Shown here: positions 34,165 through 43,891 of the stretch, in pieces | How positions within the stretch are numbered: the stretch's first letter is position 1 | Layout of the letters: the number at the start of each line of letters is the position of its first letter | Assembly (NCBI RefSeq): GCF_035046485.1 | Contig: NC_085137.1 | Location: 314,351,164-314,415,163, forward strand | Direction: 5' to 3' | Length of the DNA: 64,000 nt | From: Aedes albopictus | Taxonomy: Eukaryota; Arthropoda; Insecta; Diptera; Culicidae | The notes under the pieces: model-generated | The model's database searches: none | Seen by the model: the letters and a program-made list of their open reading frames with translations, nothing else | What the model was told of the DNA's origin: nothing | Program-made: the position numbers and the translations under genes

Positions 34165-35024
34165 TGAAATATAAAAGGAATTCACTAAACGGCGTAAAAC
34201 GCTACGTTAAATATTTTTCTGCGTAAACGTTGCGATCAACAAGGCAATCTTTGAATATTTTAATTGCAATTTTATGAAACGAACATTTTACGCTCTTTAG
34301 TGAAACCCCTTATATTGGTTTTTTAAACTTGAAGTTTTATTGTATGTTATTCATGCGGTTTCGGTAAACACATTTCTACTGAACAACACACAGAGTGATA
34401 AAGATTTTGAAAATATTTGCTGGAACTCTACTGTTCATCTGCAAAGACCTAAATATTCCCACGCCTTCCGATATTCAAAGTCAATTCAACTGAAACAAAA
34501 ATGCATTTTCACCCCACATTCCCAACAGCTGCCCGGGGGATTTTAGATTCAATTTTCATCGTAGGGTCTACCTACCTCACGCGCGGCATATTGGAAGCAA
34601 CGAAAATCGCACCATTCGTTACTGACCTAGTTTTTATAACCCATCATCGTCCGGTGGTGGCCGGGTGCGATCGTGTTGCACCGCGTTAGGTCCGGTCGGT
34701 GTGATGCAATTTCAATTACGCTTGGGACAACGATGGGTAATAAACCCGAAAGAATGATATAGAACCGCGACATCATATTGATCGCGCTGGAACAAAGATT
34801 GTTTATTTTTGTTTCGAAATCAAGGCGCCGAATTGGCCGGGTAAGGTTCTGAACTCAGGTGAACCTTAGCTGGAATATTCTGAAATTGAGACACCGTATT
34901 GGCGGCATACGGCGCCGGACTTGTTTTGCACTCGATTTGTTTTGACTTCGAGTAAACTGAAAGAAAAGAATGTGGGGGTATAATTTCAACCAACATCCGC
35001 GGCCGGGGGCCGGCTAGGGTTCAC
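34165..35024. other. Apparently single-copy spacer
   Basis: No gene recognised. 34540-34700 is GC-balanced and non-repetitive (GTGGTGGCCGGGTGCGATCG) and could be conserved non-coding or exon sequence. Weak evidence only. Confidence 0.3.
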
Positions 35025-35965
35025 TGTGCCCAAGTAAGGTACACTTCAATAACAAAGCGGGTGCTTTGTTTTGGAGAATTTGGTGCCAAATTCCAAAGAC
35101 GATGAGGATGATGATGGTGACGATGATGATGATTTGGAGAATGATAATGACGTCGATGGTTGGTTCAATTCTTTCACACACCCAAGCCTTGTATACGCTC
35201 AAGTGAGGCGGGGCTAGAAGATGTAGGCCTTGGTGTAAAGATTCTCAGTAGGTTTTGTGCGGACACGCCCAAGTCAGGCGTGGTTAGGAGATTTAAGTTT
35301 TTCGTTGGCATTAATATTCTTGGTAGGGCTTGGGATACGCCCAAGATAGAAGAGTCGTGATGTTTTCAAGAAGAGAAGAATTTTAATCACGATGAGGACA
35401 AGTAGGATAGGTAGAGGTCTAGGTTTTGGACTTATTAGTATTTTCATTTGGTAGGGTTTTGGATACGCCCAAGTTGGTTCGGGCATTATTAGGAATTATC
35501 ATGACATCTTCGGCAAGACGAGAATGATCGTAGGAATTTTAGACACGCCCAAGCTGGTTCGGGTATTGCTAGGAAATTTAGGCTATAAATACGGAGGCTT
35601 TGGCTTCAGTCGGGGCAATCAGTGAAGACAGTTCGTAGAGAACAGTCAGTTGTCGAGAGTTCGGTGACAACGTTAACGCAGGCAGCACATCGGATAAGTC
35701 TTGAGCTGCCATGTGGGACACCTCTAGATACTGTCCAAATAAAAGCTGTAGGTAGGACGTAGTAGTCGGGTCAAGAAGAAGCTGGAAGTGTCTCTAGTAG
35801 TTCGGTGAAGAAATACAGATAATGTCAAGATGATATAAGAAAAAGTGAACCGTTGTAATATAAGATAAGTGATGGTTTGTGATACTTCAATATAGTTTAT
35901 TAAAACTGTGTCGGACTGTAATGAAATGAAAGATATCACATTCCGTGTAGTGTTTAATGCAGCCC
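35025..35965 (+). mobile_element. LTR-like region (solo LTR candidate) with repeated CACGCCCAAGT motif
   Basis: Six spaced copies of ACGCCCAAGT-like words (about 35029, 35178, 35267, 35338, 35465, 35545), some extended to CAGGCGTGG or TGGTTCGGG, lead into TATAAATA (35585), TCAGT initiators (35606, 35619) and AATAAA (35738-35743). That U3-R-U5-like order suggests a retrotransposon LTR. It would begin near TGTGCCC (35027) and end near AATGCA (35960). No target duplication, second LTR or internal coding region was seen. A GAT microsatellite lies at 35100-35160. Confidence 0.4.
35585..35623 (+). promoter_or_regulatory. TATA box plus arthropod initiators
   Basis: TATAAATA at 35585 followed by TCAGT at 35606-35610 and 35619-35623, at spacings bracketing the usual 30 bp of arthropod core promoters. 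Probably the promoter of the LTR-like region. Confidence 0.45.
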
Positions 35966-37725
35966 CTGGACGGTACAGGGCGCTTCACATCAATATGATA
36001 ACCGATCTCTGATGATCGTTTATCAAAAACTCCCTTCAATATTGCGGATATGAATAATGTATTCATTATAGATGGGGTAGTTTCGGTTGCTTCGACAAGT
36101 AATAGCACAGATTGTTGTACCTTACAACCCAAACTCGGAAGAGCATATTTGAAGTTGTGGAAACGAGATTGATAAAAAGCAGTTCAAATTTTACGCAGTT
36201 CACTATATTAGACTATCCGACCCCATAACGATTGAATTGACACACCTCCGTGTACCCACCGTAAAATGTCATGTGGTCTATAGGCAGTCCCTGAGAATAG
36301 ATCACGTTTTGTCAGTCAACATTGGTGTGTATCTGAATTGATCCATTGGAAGGAAACGTAGGTAAACGATTTTTTTCTAATGATTTATGTAGTTTTGTAG
36401 ATTTTGGTCTACCCTAACAGCAACAAATACACAATTATAGTTTATTTCAATACCAATACATGATTTAAGAACTCCCAAATTAAAAGGTTAATCAAAATCT
36501 ACGTTCAGAAAGCACATCGTGATAGCTTATTATCGATTATTTTTACATGCTTTCCATAATCAGCAGATTTCAAAATTTTGAACCACCCTAATATAGTAAA
36601 ACCAAAATATATGAAAAGTCCTATATCAGAAATAGATTTAGGGAACTAAAATCATCATAACCTGTGAATTTTAGCAATTTCGGTTAACATTTGAGGTTTT
36701 GTCCGACTTTTGTATGGAGGCCCGCCACTGTGCGTCGGAGCCCTGGCGGAATGCAACAGTGAAATAATCATGTCGATCTGTTGACCCGTTCCCGAGCCTA
36801 TAGGGCTCTTTGATTTTGAATGGGATTTTGACGTTTCTTGGCCTTGTTGTTTACAAAATCTCAATAAGAGCGAAAGAGAGAGAGAGAGAGAATTTCGTTG
36901 CGATGGAAGTCTCGGTCGCGTTACATTGTTCGAAAGAAAAAGTAAAAAGTGACACTTGTTTAGGGTAGGTCGGTAGGTGCATATTGTCCTTCCTCGTGAA
37001 GTGATATGGATGCACACTTGGTAGCCAATTGGTTGCAGAAAATTGAACTGGGTGAGATCATTCCGATGTTTTATTTACATCCTGGAAGGAGTTGGGGTAA
37101 TTTCGCTAATGCGTTTTCATGAGGACTCCTAGAGTCTGGTAATATTTGCAAATTAATCATGTAGCTCTGGTGCTGGCATAACATTGAAGCGATAAAAATG
37201 TTGTGAGAAAGTAATTGCAGTTTACAGCAATCATTGAGCAATATCAATATAATTGGCTCAATTACCTCAATGGCTGTCGATCACAGGTAATACATGGGAC
37301 TACTCTTAGTAAAATACATAATTCAAAATTACCCTTACTATCGCGACCAAATAAATCATAATCAGTACGAAGACCGTGTCGTGTATTTTCATTGTGTAAC
37401 AACCAATATATCCACGACTTCGAAACCCTCTCCTACCTTCAACCCTGGACAACGTCGCTTACAAAATACGCTCTCTGATTGCAATGGGATGAGATTGTTG
37501 GAGTACGACAACCGACTGGATGAGCCGGGGTCAGCTGATTGCCGTTTAGTGGTTAATGATATTGATATCGGTTAACTGTTATTAGAGTTTTATTATAAGT
37601 TTTCCTAATAAATCAAAATAAAGTTTTCTTACGTAACCGTCGCGTTACACTAGTGGATCATATCACCTACCAAAGGTGGCTCCCGAGACAACTGTGGGGA
37701 TGCTGTGGATTCCACGATTTCTAGT
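35966..37725. other. Spacer with (GA)n and repeat fragments
   Basis: No gene supported. A GA microsatellite lies at about 36868-36890. 36690-36840 (GCCCGCCACTGTGCGTCGG, CCCGAGCCTATAGGGCTC) looks like dispersed-repeat sequence. 37560-37680 has AATAAA words followed by GTCGCGTTACACTAGTGG and GGTGGCTCCCGAGACA, possibly an LTR end and primer-binding region, unproven. Confidence 0.3.
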
Positions 37726-37729
37726 AACA

Positions 37730-37945
37730 ACGGTTGTCGAACTAACATTCCTTCTCTTTCCCGATGACGTGGCCGGCGCCATTATTGACTTAAGAATATT
37801 GATTTCTCAAATTGTGCACATTGAGAGTGGGTAGCTAGTCCCGAGCTCCATTCATTGATTCTCTGTGCAACTTCGATTGTTCTGGTCAATCACGGAGTAG
37901 CAACTACGATGTGTACGGTTATCTTTGCTTTTGCTTTGCTTTCTT
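37730..37945 (+). mobile_element. LINE 3' end with (TTTGC)n-like tail
   Basis: GATGACGTGGCCGGCGCCAT, then CTGTGCAACTTCGATTGTTC and GGAGTAGCAACTACGA, ending CTTTTGCTTTGCTTTC. The same 3' end as the 99-bp insert at 22974-23072 but longer. The upstream part resembles 14705-14735. Confidence 0.7.
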
Positions 37946-37969
37946 TTCTTCACTGCAACCACTACAGTG

Positions 37970-38485
37970 GAACCTTTTTTTATGCCGTGTTGGTGAAAAT
38001 ATGCATAAATAAAAACAGGGCATAAAAAGAAGGCGTTTTAGCATAGCATAGCATAGCATGAATACTTGCACAAATCTTGGATGGAGTTGCAAAGCTGAAT
38101 ATTTCCATTGACATTGCTGATGTCGCTACTATCTACAATGTCATAGATTCACTCAGCTCCACACACCTGGCCAAGTCCTTGCAAGCATTTATAAATCCCT
38201 TCATCAACTTAGAAAGAGCCCAGAACTGAAGCATCTTCCAATAGATGAAAGGATATTGAAAATAGCGAATTTTCAACTTATATGCAGTTATATAGTAAAT
38301 ATACTGAAGAAGAATTATTTATAAATAAATAATATTGGAAAGATCTCACCAATTGTTGTGGGGTTTTTGTGGTTCAATGCCGATCATCTAATTGTCTTGA
38401 TTAATGTTCTTCTCTGTAAAGAACAACACAATACTTCAGGGCATAAAAAGAAGGCGTTTTGTGCATAAATTTAGTCATCACTTTC
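37970..38485. mobile_element. DNA-element remnant (CAGTGGAACC..TTTATGC) with nested retroposon
   Basis: CAGTGGAACCTTTTTTTATG at the left, continued after the nested insert by GTGCATAAATTTAGTC. A related fragment, CACTGGAACCCTTTTTATGC, is at about 42272. The right terminus was not found. Confidence 0.45.
38040..38436 (-). mobile_element. 397-bp retroposon, (TGCTA)n tail, 24-bp TSD
   Basis: Identical 24-bp flanks starting CAGGGCATAAAAAGAAGGCG (38016-38039 and 38437-38460). On the minus strand the insert ends in (ATGCT)n, seen as AGCATAGCATAGCATAGCAT on the plus strand. Probably the 5'-truncated 3' end of a LINE. Confidence 0.85.
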
Positions 38486-38509
38486 TAGGGAAAAAGTTTA
38501 TCTCCTGAA

Positions 38510-38948
38510 GGTTTATTATCGAACAAAAATGGTTCCTGAGGTTTCAGAGGAGTCTAAGAGAAGGAGGTTCCAGGGTACGTCAGGGGTGTTTTGAGAGGCT
38601 CCAGGTGATTTTAGGACGTCTCAAAATGGTATCAAGGGGTTCTATGTGTACTGCAGAGGGTCCTATAGGGGATTTGAGCTTAGTTTGTTTTACAGGGATT
38701 AAAGCCTTTTCTGAGGCGTTTCAACGGGCTTAAGGGTAAGACGTTCTGAAACATCCTTGGTATCCTCTGAGGCCCTCTAGAACGCACATAAGACACCCTG
38801 GAGTTCCCTGAGACACCCTGAAGCATCCTTGAAAATCTTTGAGGCCCTCTAAAACGTCCCTGACAACCTCTGGACTTCCCCTGAAACTCCCCGAGTCAAT
38901 CTGCAGTCCCCTCAGATGTCTAAAAACACCCTGATAAAGCATGGAAGA
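38510..38948. repeat. Second degenerate satellite (CCCTGAGAC/CCTGAAAC), block 1
   Basis: Roughly 10-12-bp units such as CCCTGAGACACCCTGAAGC; the first part runs in the opposite sense (GGTTTCAGAGGAGTC). Resumes at 40670. Unrelated in sequence to the GGAATTCC satellite but similarly short-unit and decayed. Confidence 0.65.
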
Positions 38949-39676
38949 TACCGGGGTCCGTAGTGTGGTGGCTACACGTTCACTTCATAAGTGGATGGTC
39001 AGGGGTTCGATCACAGCCCCGGCACTTGCAATTTTTCGTCAGTTGCTCTTCGCCCCGAGAGCAGCCGACACTTGACCCTCTTGAGCATATGCTCTAATGG
39101 ACCCGGAAACTTTGGCTATCGGCTAACGGCAACTCATAATGGACCCCCAATCGGACTGGAGAAGAAACAAGAGCCACACATCAACATTTGGGTCTCCAGT
39201 TAGCCTAGTGGTTAAGGCTATGGATCGCCAATCCGGAGACGGCGGGTTCGATTCCCGTTCCGGTCGGGAAAATTTTCTCGACTCCCTGAGCATAGCGTAT
39301 CATTGTACTTGCCACACAATGTACAAATTCATGCAATGGCAGGCAAAGAAAGCCCTTCAATTAATAACTGTGGAAGTGCTCAAAAGAACGCTAAGTTGAA
39401 GAGAGGCAGGCCAAGTTCCAATGCGAACGTCGAGCCATAAAGAAGTAAAGAAGAAGAAGAACATCAACATTCTCGTGCTCATCATTCTACCCATGGACAG
39501 GGTAGAAAAGTGACAGCAGCGCGACGGCAACCAGTTCAATATAGTATAATTAGAATAGAATACATTTAGGCGCTGTACAAAGTGTAAGTACAGCCGTCAA
39601 TTGGAATCGCTCACGCAGTGCCCTAGTGGACAAAAGAGCTGTAAATTAGGTTAAATGGTTGAAGAATAAAAAAAAC
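38949..39676 (+). mobile_element. tRNA-derived SINE (split by Feilai), 9-bp TSD
   Basis: CATGGAAGA at 38940-38948 and 39677-39685. The head has TAGTGTGGTGGCTACACG (A box) and GGGGTTCGATCACAGCCC (B box); the tail is GAATAAAAAAAACC-like. Minus the inserted Feilai (39189-39460 plus one TSD copy) the element is about 445 bp. Confidence 0.8.
39189..39460 (+). mobile_element. Full-length Feilai-type SINE, 11-bp TSD
   Basis: ACATCAACATT at 39178-39188 and 39461-39471. tRNA-like head GGTCTCCAGTTAGCCTAGTG with B box GGTTCGATTCCCG, body with TTGCCACACAATGTACAAAT, tail (AAG)n. It inserted into the older SINE at 38949. Confidence 0.9.
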
Positions 39677-39689
39677 CATGGAAGACCCA

Positions 39690-40194
39690 GGGTCTCCAGT
39701 TAGCCTAGAGGATAAGGCTATGGATCACCAATTCGGAGAGTGCGGGATCGATTCCCGTTTCGGTCGGGAAATTTTTTTTTATAAAGACAATTACACCGTC
39801 TTCGACCTTGCGGCCTCTACAGACTGAACACTACAAACATTCGACAACGTACAACACATATTACACCCAGTGGCCCAGTGGAGAATTTTCCGTTTGACGA
39901 AAAGTTTTCCCCGACTGGAGCGGGAATCGAACCCACACTCCGAGGCTTACGAGACACTTAAACGACTGACGCCGCTAACCGCTCGGCCAAGGAAGCCCAT
40001 TTTCTTGACTCCTTGGGCATATTGTTTCTTTGTATTTACTTGCCACACAATGTACATATTCATGTAATGGAAGGCAAAGAAAGCCCTTCAATTATTAAAT
40101 GTGAAAGTGCTCAAAGAACACTAAGTTGAAGAGAGGTAGGCCAAGTCCCAGTGGGGACGTAGAGACATAAAGAAGAAGAAGAAGTGTCCTCGTT
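39690..40194 (+). mobile_element. Second Feilai-type SINE, split by another SINE
   Basis: GGTCTCCAGTTAGCCTAGAG head and GGATCGATTCCCG B box at the left, body and (AAG)n tail at 40000-40194. Interrupted at 39772-39999. More diverged than the copy at 39189. Confidence 0.85.
39772..39999 (-). mobile_element. tRNA-derived SINE nested in Feilai
   Basis: Minus strand: TGGGCTTCCTTGGCCGAGCG, then GGTTAGCGGCG, then B box GGTTCGATTCCCGC, body, and an A-tail seen as the T-run at 39772-39780. The flanking AATTTT is probably the target duplication. Distinct from Feilai and from the SINE at 38949. Confidence 0.8.
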
Positions 40195-40249
40195 TATCAC
40201 ATCACTTTCCCTGAAATGGCAGGCTTCAACCCCGTAGGCCAGCAAGATC

Positions 40250-40667
40250 ATTACATGAGTTTTATTGGAAAATCGCACATTTTTGCGAAAGCAAGATGAT
40301 TTTTAAAGAAATTCCCTGTATTTAGGCGTTTAATATGGGTCATTCTGTAACTTACTAAACTTTATTTCATTTTTAACAATGCATCAGTTGTAAGAATTAT
40401 AAAAACTTATTCAGATTCAGCATCATCGAATTTAGTTTGTTCAATATTTTCCAGTCTTAGAATGTTATGTCATTGGTTGATCAACTTCAACATTTGAGCA
40501 TTTTTTTCAAAATGTAGCAATTTCTTGTAAGAATTTCATTTGCAGAACTTGATACAGGTCCTGAGCGTACATGTTTTTAAAATATTTGTTAGGAATCATA
40601 TGCATTGTACCTGATTTTATTGAAAAGAATAGAGGAAAAGTGATCAATTTCCCCCCAGATTACGGTA
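40250..40667 (-). mobile_element. Truncated relative of the 56109-57071 TIR element
   Basis: The right end GATCAATTTCCCCCCAGATT then ACGG[TA] is the inverse of the start of the element at 56109. Homology continues inward (GTACCTGATTTTATTGAAAA, TTTAGGCGTTTAATATGGGT). The other terminus is missing. Confidence 0.7.
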
Positions 40668-40669
40668 CT

Positions 40670-41175
40670 TCTTGGTATCTCCTGAAACTCCCTGTGACCC
40701 CCCCCCCCCTCCCCGCAGTGCCCCTGAGACCCCCTGAAACGACCCTGAAATCCCTTGGAACATCGCTTAGATCTTCTGAAGAGCCCATGAGACCTCTGAA
40801 TCGCACTGGTGGATCCTCAAACCCCTGAATCACTCATGAGCCTCCCTACACGCCTTGAGACCCTCTGGAACTTCCCTGGAACCCCCGCGTGAGACTCCTT
40901 GAAGCGCCATTGAACCTCCCAGGAATCCCCATGAAACGCACTGTGACGCCTCGAAATGCACTTGGTACTCCTTGAAACGTCCCTGAGGCCTTCTGTGTAT
41001 ATCCTCAAACCCGCTGTATCGATCCTGAGACCCCCCCCCCTCCCTAAAATATCCCTGAGACACTGTGAAACTTCTCTGAAACCCCCTGAGATTCTTTGAA
41101 GTGCCTCTGAAACTCCGTGAAGCGCCTTTGAGATCCCCGGAAATTACCCTGAGAACTCCTGAAACGCCCTGAGAG
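40670..41175. repeat. Second degenerate satellite, block 2
   Basis: Units like CCTGAGACCCCCTGAAAC, CTTGAAACGTCCCTGAGGC, with C-runs at about 40697-40710 and 41031-41040. The 182-codon minus-strand frame overlapping it (S/G/R-rich) is a repeat artefact. Confidence 0.7.
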
Positions 41176-41179
41176 GGTT

Positions 41180-41300
41180 TAGGACAAAGGGTCGAAGCAC
41201 AAAATATTAAAGGACAAATTGCTACCTTTTGTCCTTCAACAGAAAGGTCGAAAGGAAAAATAGGTCGAATGAAATGAAATCTGCAGTACACTATGTTGGC
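41180..41300. mobile_element. Fragment with GGACAAA.GGTCGAA repeats
   Basis: AGGACAAAGGGTCGAAGCAC, then CTTTTGTCCTTCAACAGAAA. The inverse TTCGACCTTTTGTCTATT at 42420-42437 may be the other end of the same element, 1.25 kb away. Confidence 0.35.
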
Positions 41301-41318
41301 ATATGGGGTGTGTCTCGC

Positions 41319-41597
41319 TAAAGGCCCCATTAGATGTGACAAATATTTGGCCAAACATGCCCAAAAAATGACCAACACAACGTGAATCTTAAGGTCCCAT
41401 TAGACATGGCAAATATTTGTCCAAACAATCTCAACAAAGGACCAACACAACGTGAATCATAGCAGCCTTGGATGAATGTCGGGCTTCAATGATAAATATT
41501 TGTCATAATGACAAACAGTCTAATGGCACCTATAGTAACCTTGGATAAATGTCGGCAAATATTTGGCATAGTGACGAATCGTCTAATGGCATCTTAA
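41319..41597. mobile_element. MITE with AAGG(T/C)CCCATTAGAC termini, doubled ends
   Basis: Left ends at 41319 (AAAGGCCCCATTAGATGTGA) and 41389 (TTAAGGTCCCATTAGACATG); inverse right ends at about 41515 (GTCTAATGGCACC) and 41581-41597 (GTCTAATGGCATCTTAA). Two nested or tandem copies of a short element. Confidence 0.7.
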
Positions 41598-41739
41598 TAC
41601 GAAAAAATCTTTATCGGGGATTATTGCCCATTAAGGAGGACCACAATCAAGCTAATATAACTTTATTGCATGGAGATAAACCAGCCTCGGGGTGAAAATA
41701 TCCCTAATAAAGCTAATAAGAGTAACTTTATTGCATGGT

Positions 41740-42260
41740 GTTAGAGCCTAACTCCTTGAAACAGCCGCAATCATGGATTTTGGACGGCCATCTTTAATAT
41801 TTTGGTCTCCGGACATCATCCAGAAATCAAATATGCCTATATTGGTTCGTTTGGAAGCCTAAAATTCACGAAAATAGCACCCTCTTGAATTTTGAATCGC
41901 TATCTTGAATTTTGCATCGACATAATGGATATTCACCTCACACTATATATTTTCATATTGCATGGTTTTAGAGCCTAAAACTTATTAAAACTGCCGCCAT
42001 CTTATATTTTAGGCCACCATGTTGGATTTTGGGCCACCATACATATATTGATCGCTAATTTTAAACTTAGGACATCTTCCTCATACCAATGCCCACATTG
42101 TATGGTTTCAGAGCCTAGAACCCATTTTGAACTTTGAGTCGTCTTATAGTATATTAGACTGCCGTCTTTTATATTTTGATCATCTTGAACATTGAACCGC
42201 CATCCTGGATTTTTGGCCAGCATATTGGAAATTAGGCCACCAGCTTGGATATTTTTATGA
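41740..42260 (-). repeat. GATGGCGG tandem array, inverted copy
   Basis: Reverse-complement units of the 2380-3880 family: GCCGCCATCTTATATTTTAG, CACCATGTTGGATTTTGGGC, CATTGTATGGTTTCAGAGCC. About three diverged units. Confidence 0.7.
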
Positions 42261-42454
42261 GAGATGTCACATGCACTGGAACCCTTTTTATGCACAGGGC
42301 TCAGCTTGAAATGTCAGTTGGTATTGAAACCTCACAATACTGTCAATAACGTAATATTATTATGGGCTGCTGTTCCAAATTACAATGTGTATCAGTTTGT
42401 GCATTCGACCTTTTTTCAGTTCGACCTTTTGTCTATTGACTTTTTGTTATAGAT

Positions 42455-43290
42455 TTAAGAGCACGTACGAGAGCGGGTATGTGGGAAAAAGGTTCGACCA
42501 GAAGTGCATGGCTATTTTGGAGGAGAAAAACGCAGCGCGATCGGTAATGCTGCAGTATGGAACCCGGCAGAACGTGGAACGATACAAACAGAAGCGCAAA
42601 ACAACAGATCCTTATCTTTCGGAAAGAAAAACGCTATCAGGAAGAAGCGGAATGTGAGGAAATGCTTATTTGACGCAGTGGCTTGATTTCCCCAATAGTG
42701 GGAGGAAAAAAATGAGGACATGGAACTGATGTAACGTTCTCTGGAAACATGGAAGTTGTACCAGAAGGTCTACACATCCCACAACGGCTGCGTGCCGTGA
42801 ACAGATATTTACAAGAATAAAGGCAGGAACCTCTTGACGGACAGATGTGAGGTGATTGACAGGTGAAAGCAGTACTTCGATGCGCACATGAATGGCGAGG
42901 TGACAAGGATGGTATCGTAGCTAAACTCGTCGAGACGGTCCCGGAAAAGTTAGTCACCTGCCTGCACTGGTTGATAGTCAGGATCTGGAAATCCGAACGG
43001 CAAAGTGGAAGGAAGGGATGATTTGCCCCATTCACAAGCAAGGCGACCATTCGGAATTTAATAACTTCAGAATTATCACCATCGCCTACAAAGTGTAATC
43101 CCAGATCATCTCTCGTCATCCGAACGAGTCCGTGGGTAGTCATCGAGCCGGCTTCATCGACGGCCGGTAGACAACGAACCAATTCTTCACCATACGGGAA
43201 AACCTCCAGATATTCCGTGAATACCATGTCATAACGCATCACCTGTTCGTCGGCAACCAGGCGAAACACAACATTGATTATTCCGACTTT
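42455..43290 (+). pseudogene. Decayed LINE fragment (linker and RT N-terminus)
   Basis: FDQKCMAILEEKNAARS and TRQNVERYKQKRK match the linker following the endonuclease in the 27456 copy; then relics QYFDAHMNGE, ICPIHKQGD, RAGFIDGR and ITHHLFVGN. Stops and frameshifts throughout. Confidence 0.75.
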
Positions 43291-43662
43291 TACGCTCAGG
43301 GGCGGGTACTAGGTACTGAGCTTCTTCAAAATGATATTGGATATCTTATCGCTAATCTCCCATTTCTAGACAAAGTATCCAAAACTATGACAGTTTTGCT
43401 CACATTCCTGACTACTCAACAGTCTACCCCCAGCCGCACTGCCTTCGTTAATCTAATCCACCCCGAAATGACGTCCATCAGTTTTGTCTCCTTCCCTGTC
43501 CCTCAATTTCTTTTCGCGTGGTGACTTCATACCGGCAAACTCCCACGTAGTTACATACGCTCCGGATGCATCGCCGCGCACACCGCCACGTCATTTGACG
43601 CCTCTGCTGGTTGGTACCGACATAGACATTTAATTTACATATATTTTCAAAATTGTTTATTA
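43291..43662. other. Spacer
   Basis: No recognised repeat or gene. Confidence 0.3.
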
Positions 43663-43891
43663 AAATTTCCCATTTATGCAAATATTATGAACTGTCGTTG
43701 TTGTCGTCGCTGCCGTCACCGCTTCTGGTTGTTGAGGCTCGATAGTAGTTGGAGTTGCGGGGCGCTGCGATGGTACCGCTCTACATACAGGACAAGCCTT
43801 GATTCGGAAGTCTACCGGGATGGGAGGTAGACCAAGTTTTTTTCCCCACGGTGTCTTAGGAGTGGGAAGTGATGGCTTCAACACAAAAATG
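43663..43891 (-). CDS. Candidate minus-strand exon, Pro/Thr-rich, unknown
   Basis: On the minus strand a TTATGATGCGACACAG acceptor-like sequence precedes an open frame to a stop near 43660. The peptide contains LPTPKTPWGKKLGLPPIP, VDFRIKACPVCRAVPS and a Pro/Thr/Ala-rich tail ending TTTTTVHN. The CPVC pair hints at a metal-binding loop, but one pair is not enough to name a domain. The frame extends upstream to an ATG at 43935, so it may also be unspliced. Codon use is balanced, unlike the repeat-derived frames nearby. Confidence 0.35.

Noticed and set aside
36655..37017. 120-codon minus-strand frame
   Set aside because: The Ser/Leu-rich middle is the (GA)n microsatellite; flanks look like dispersed repeat.
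39191..39275. tRNA gene
   Set aside because: A and B boxes are present, but the sequence continues into a Feilai body with an (AAG)n tail and a TSD. The same applies to the heads at 3918-4095, 14227, 38949 and 39772-39999.
40830..41378. 182-codon minus-strand frame
   Set aside because: Derived from the CCTGAAAC satellite and adjoining MITE sequence; low-complexity S/G/R-rich peptide.
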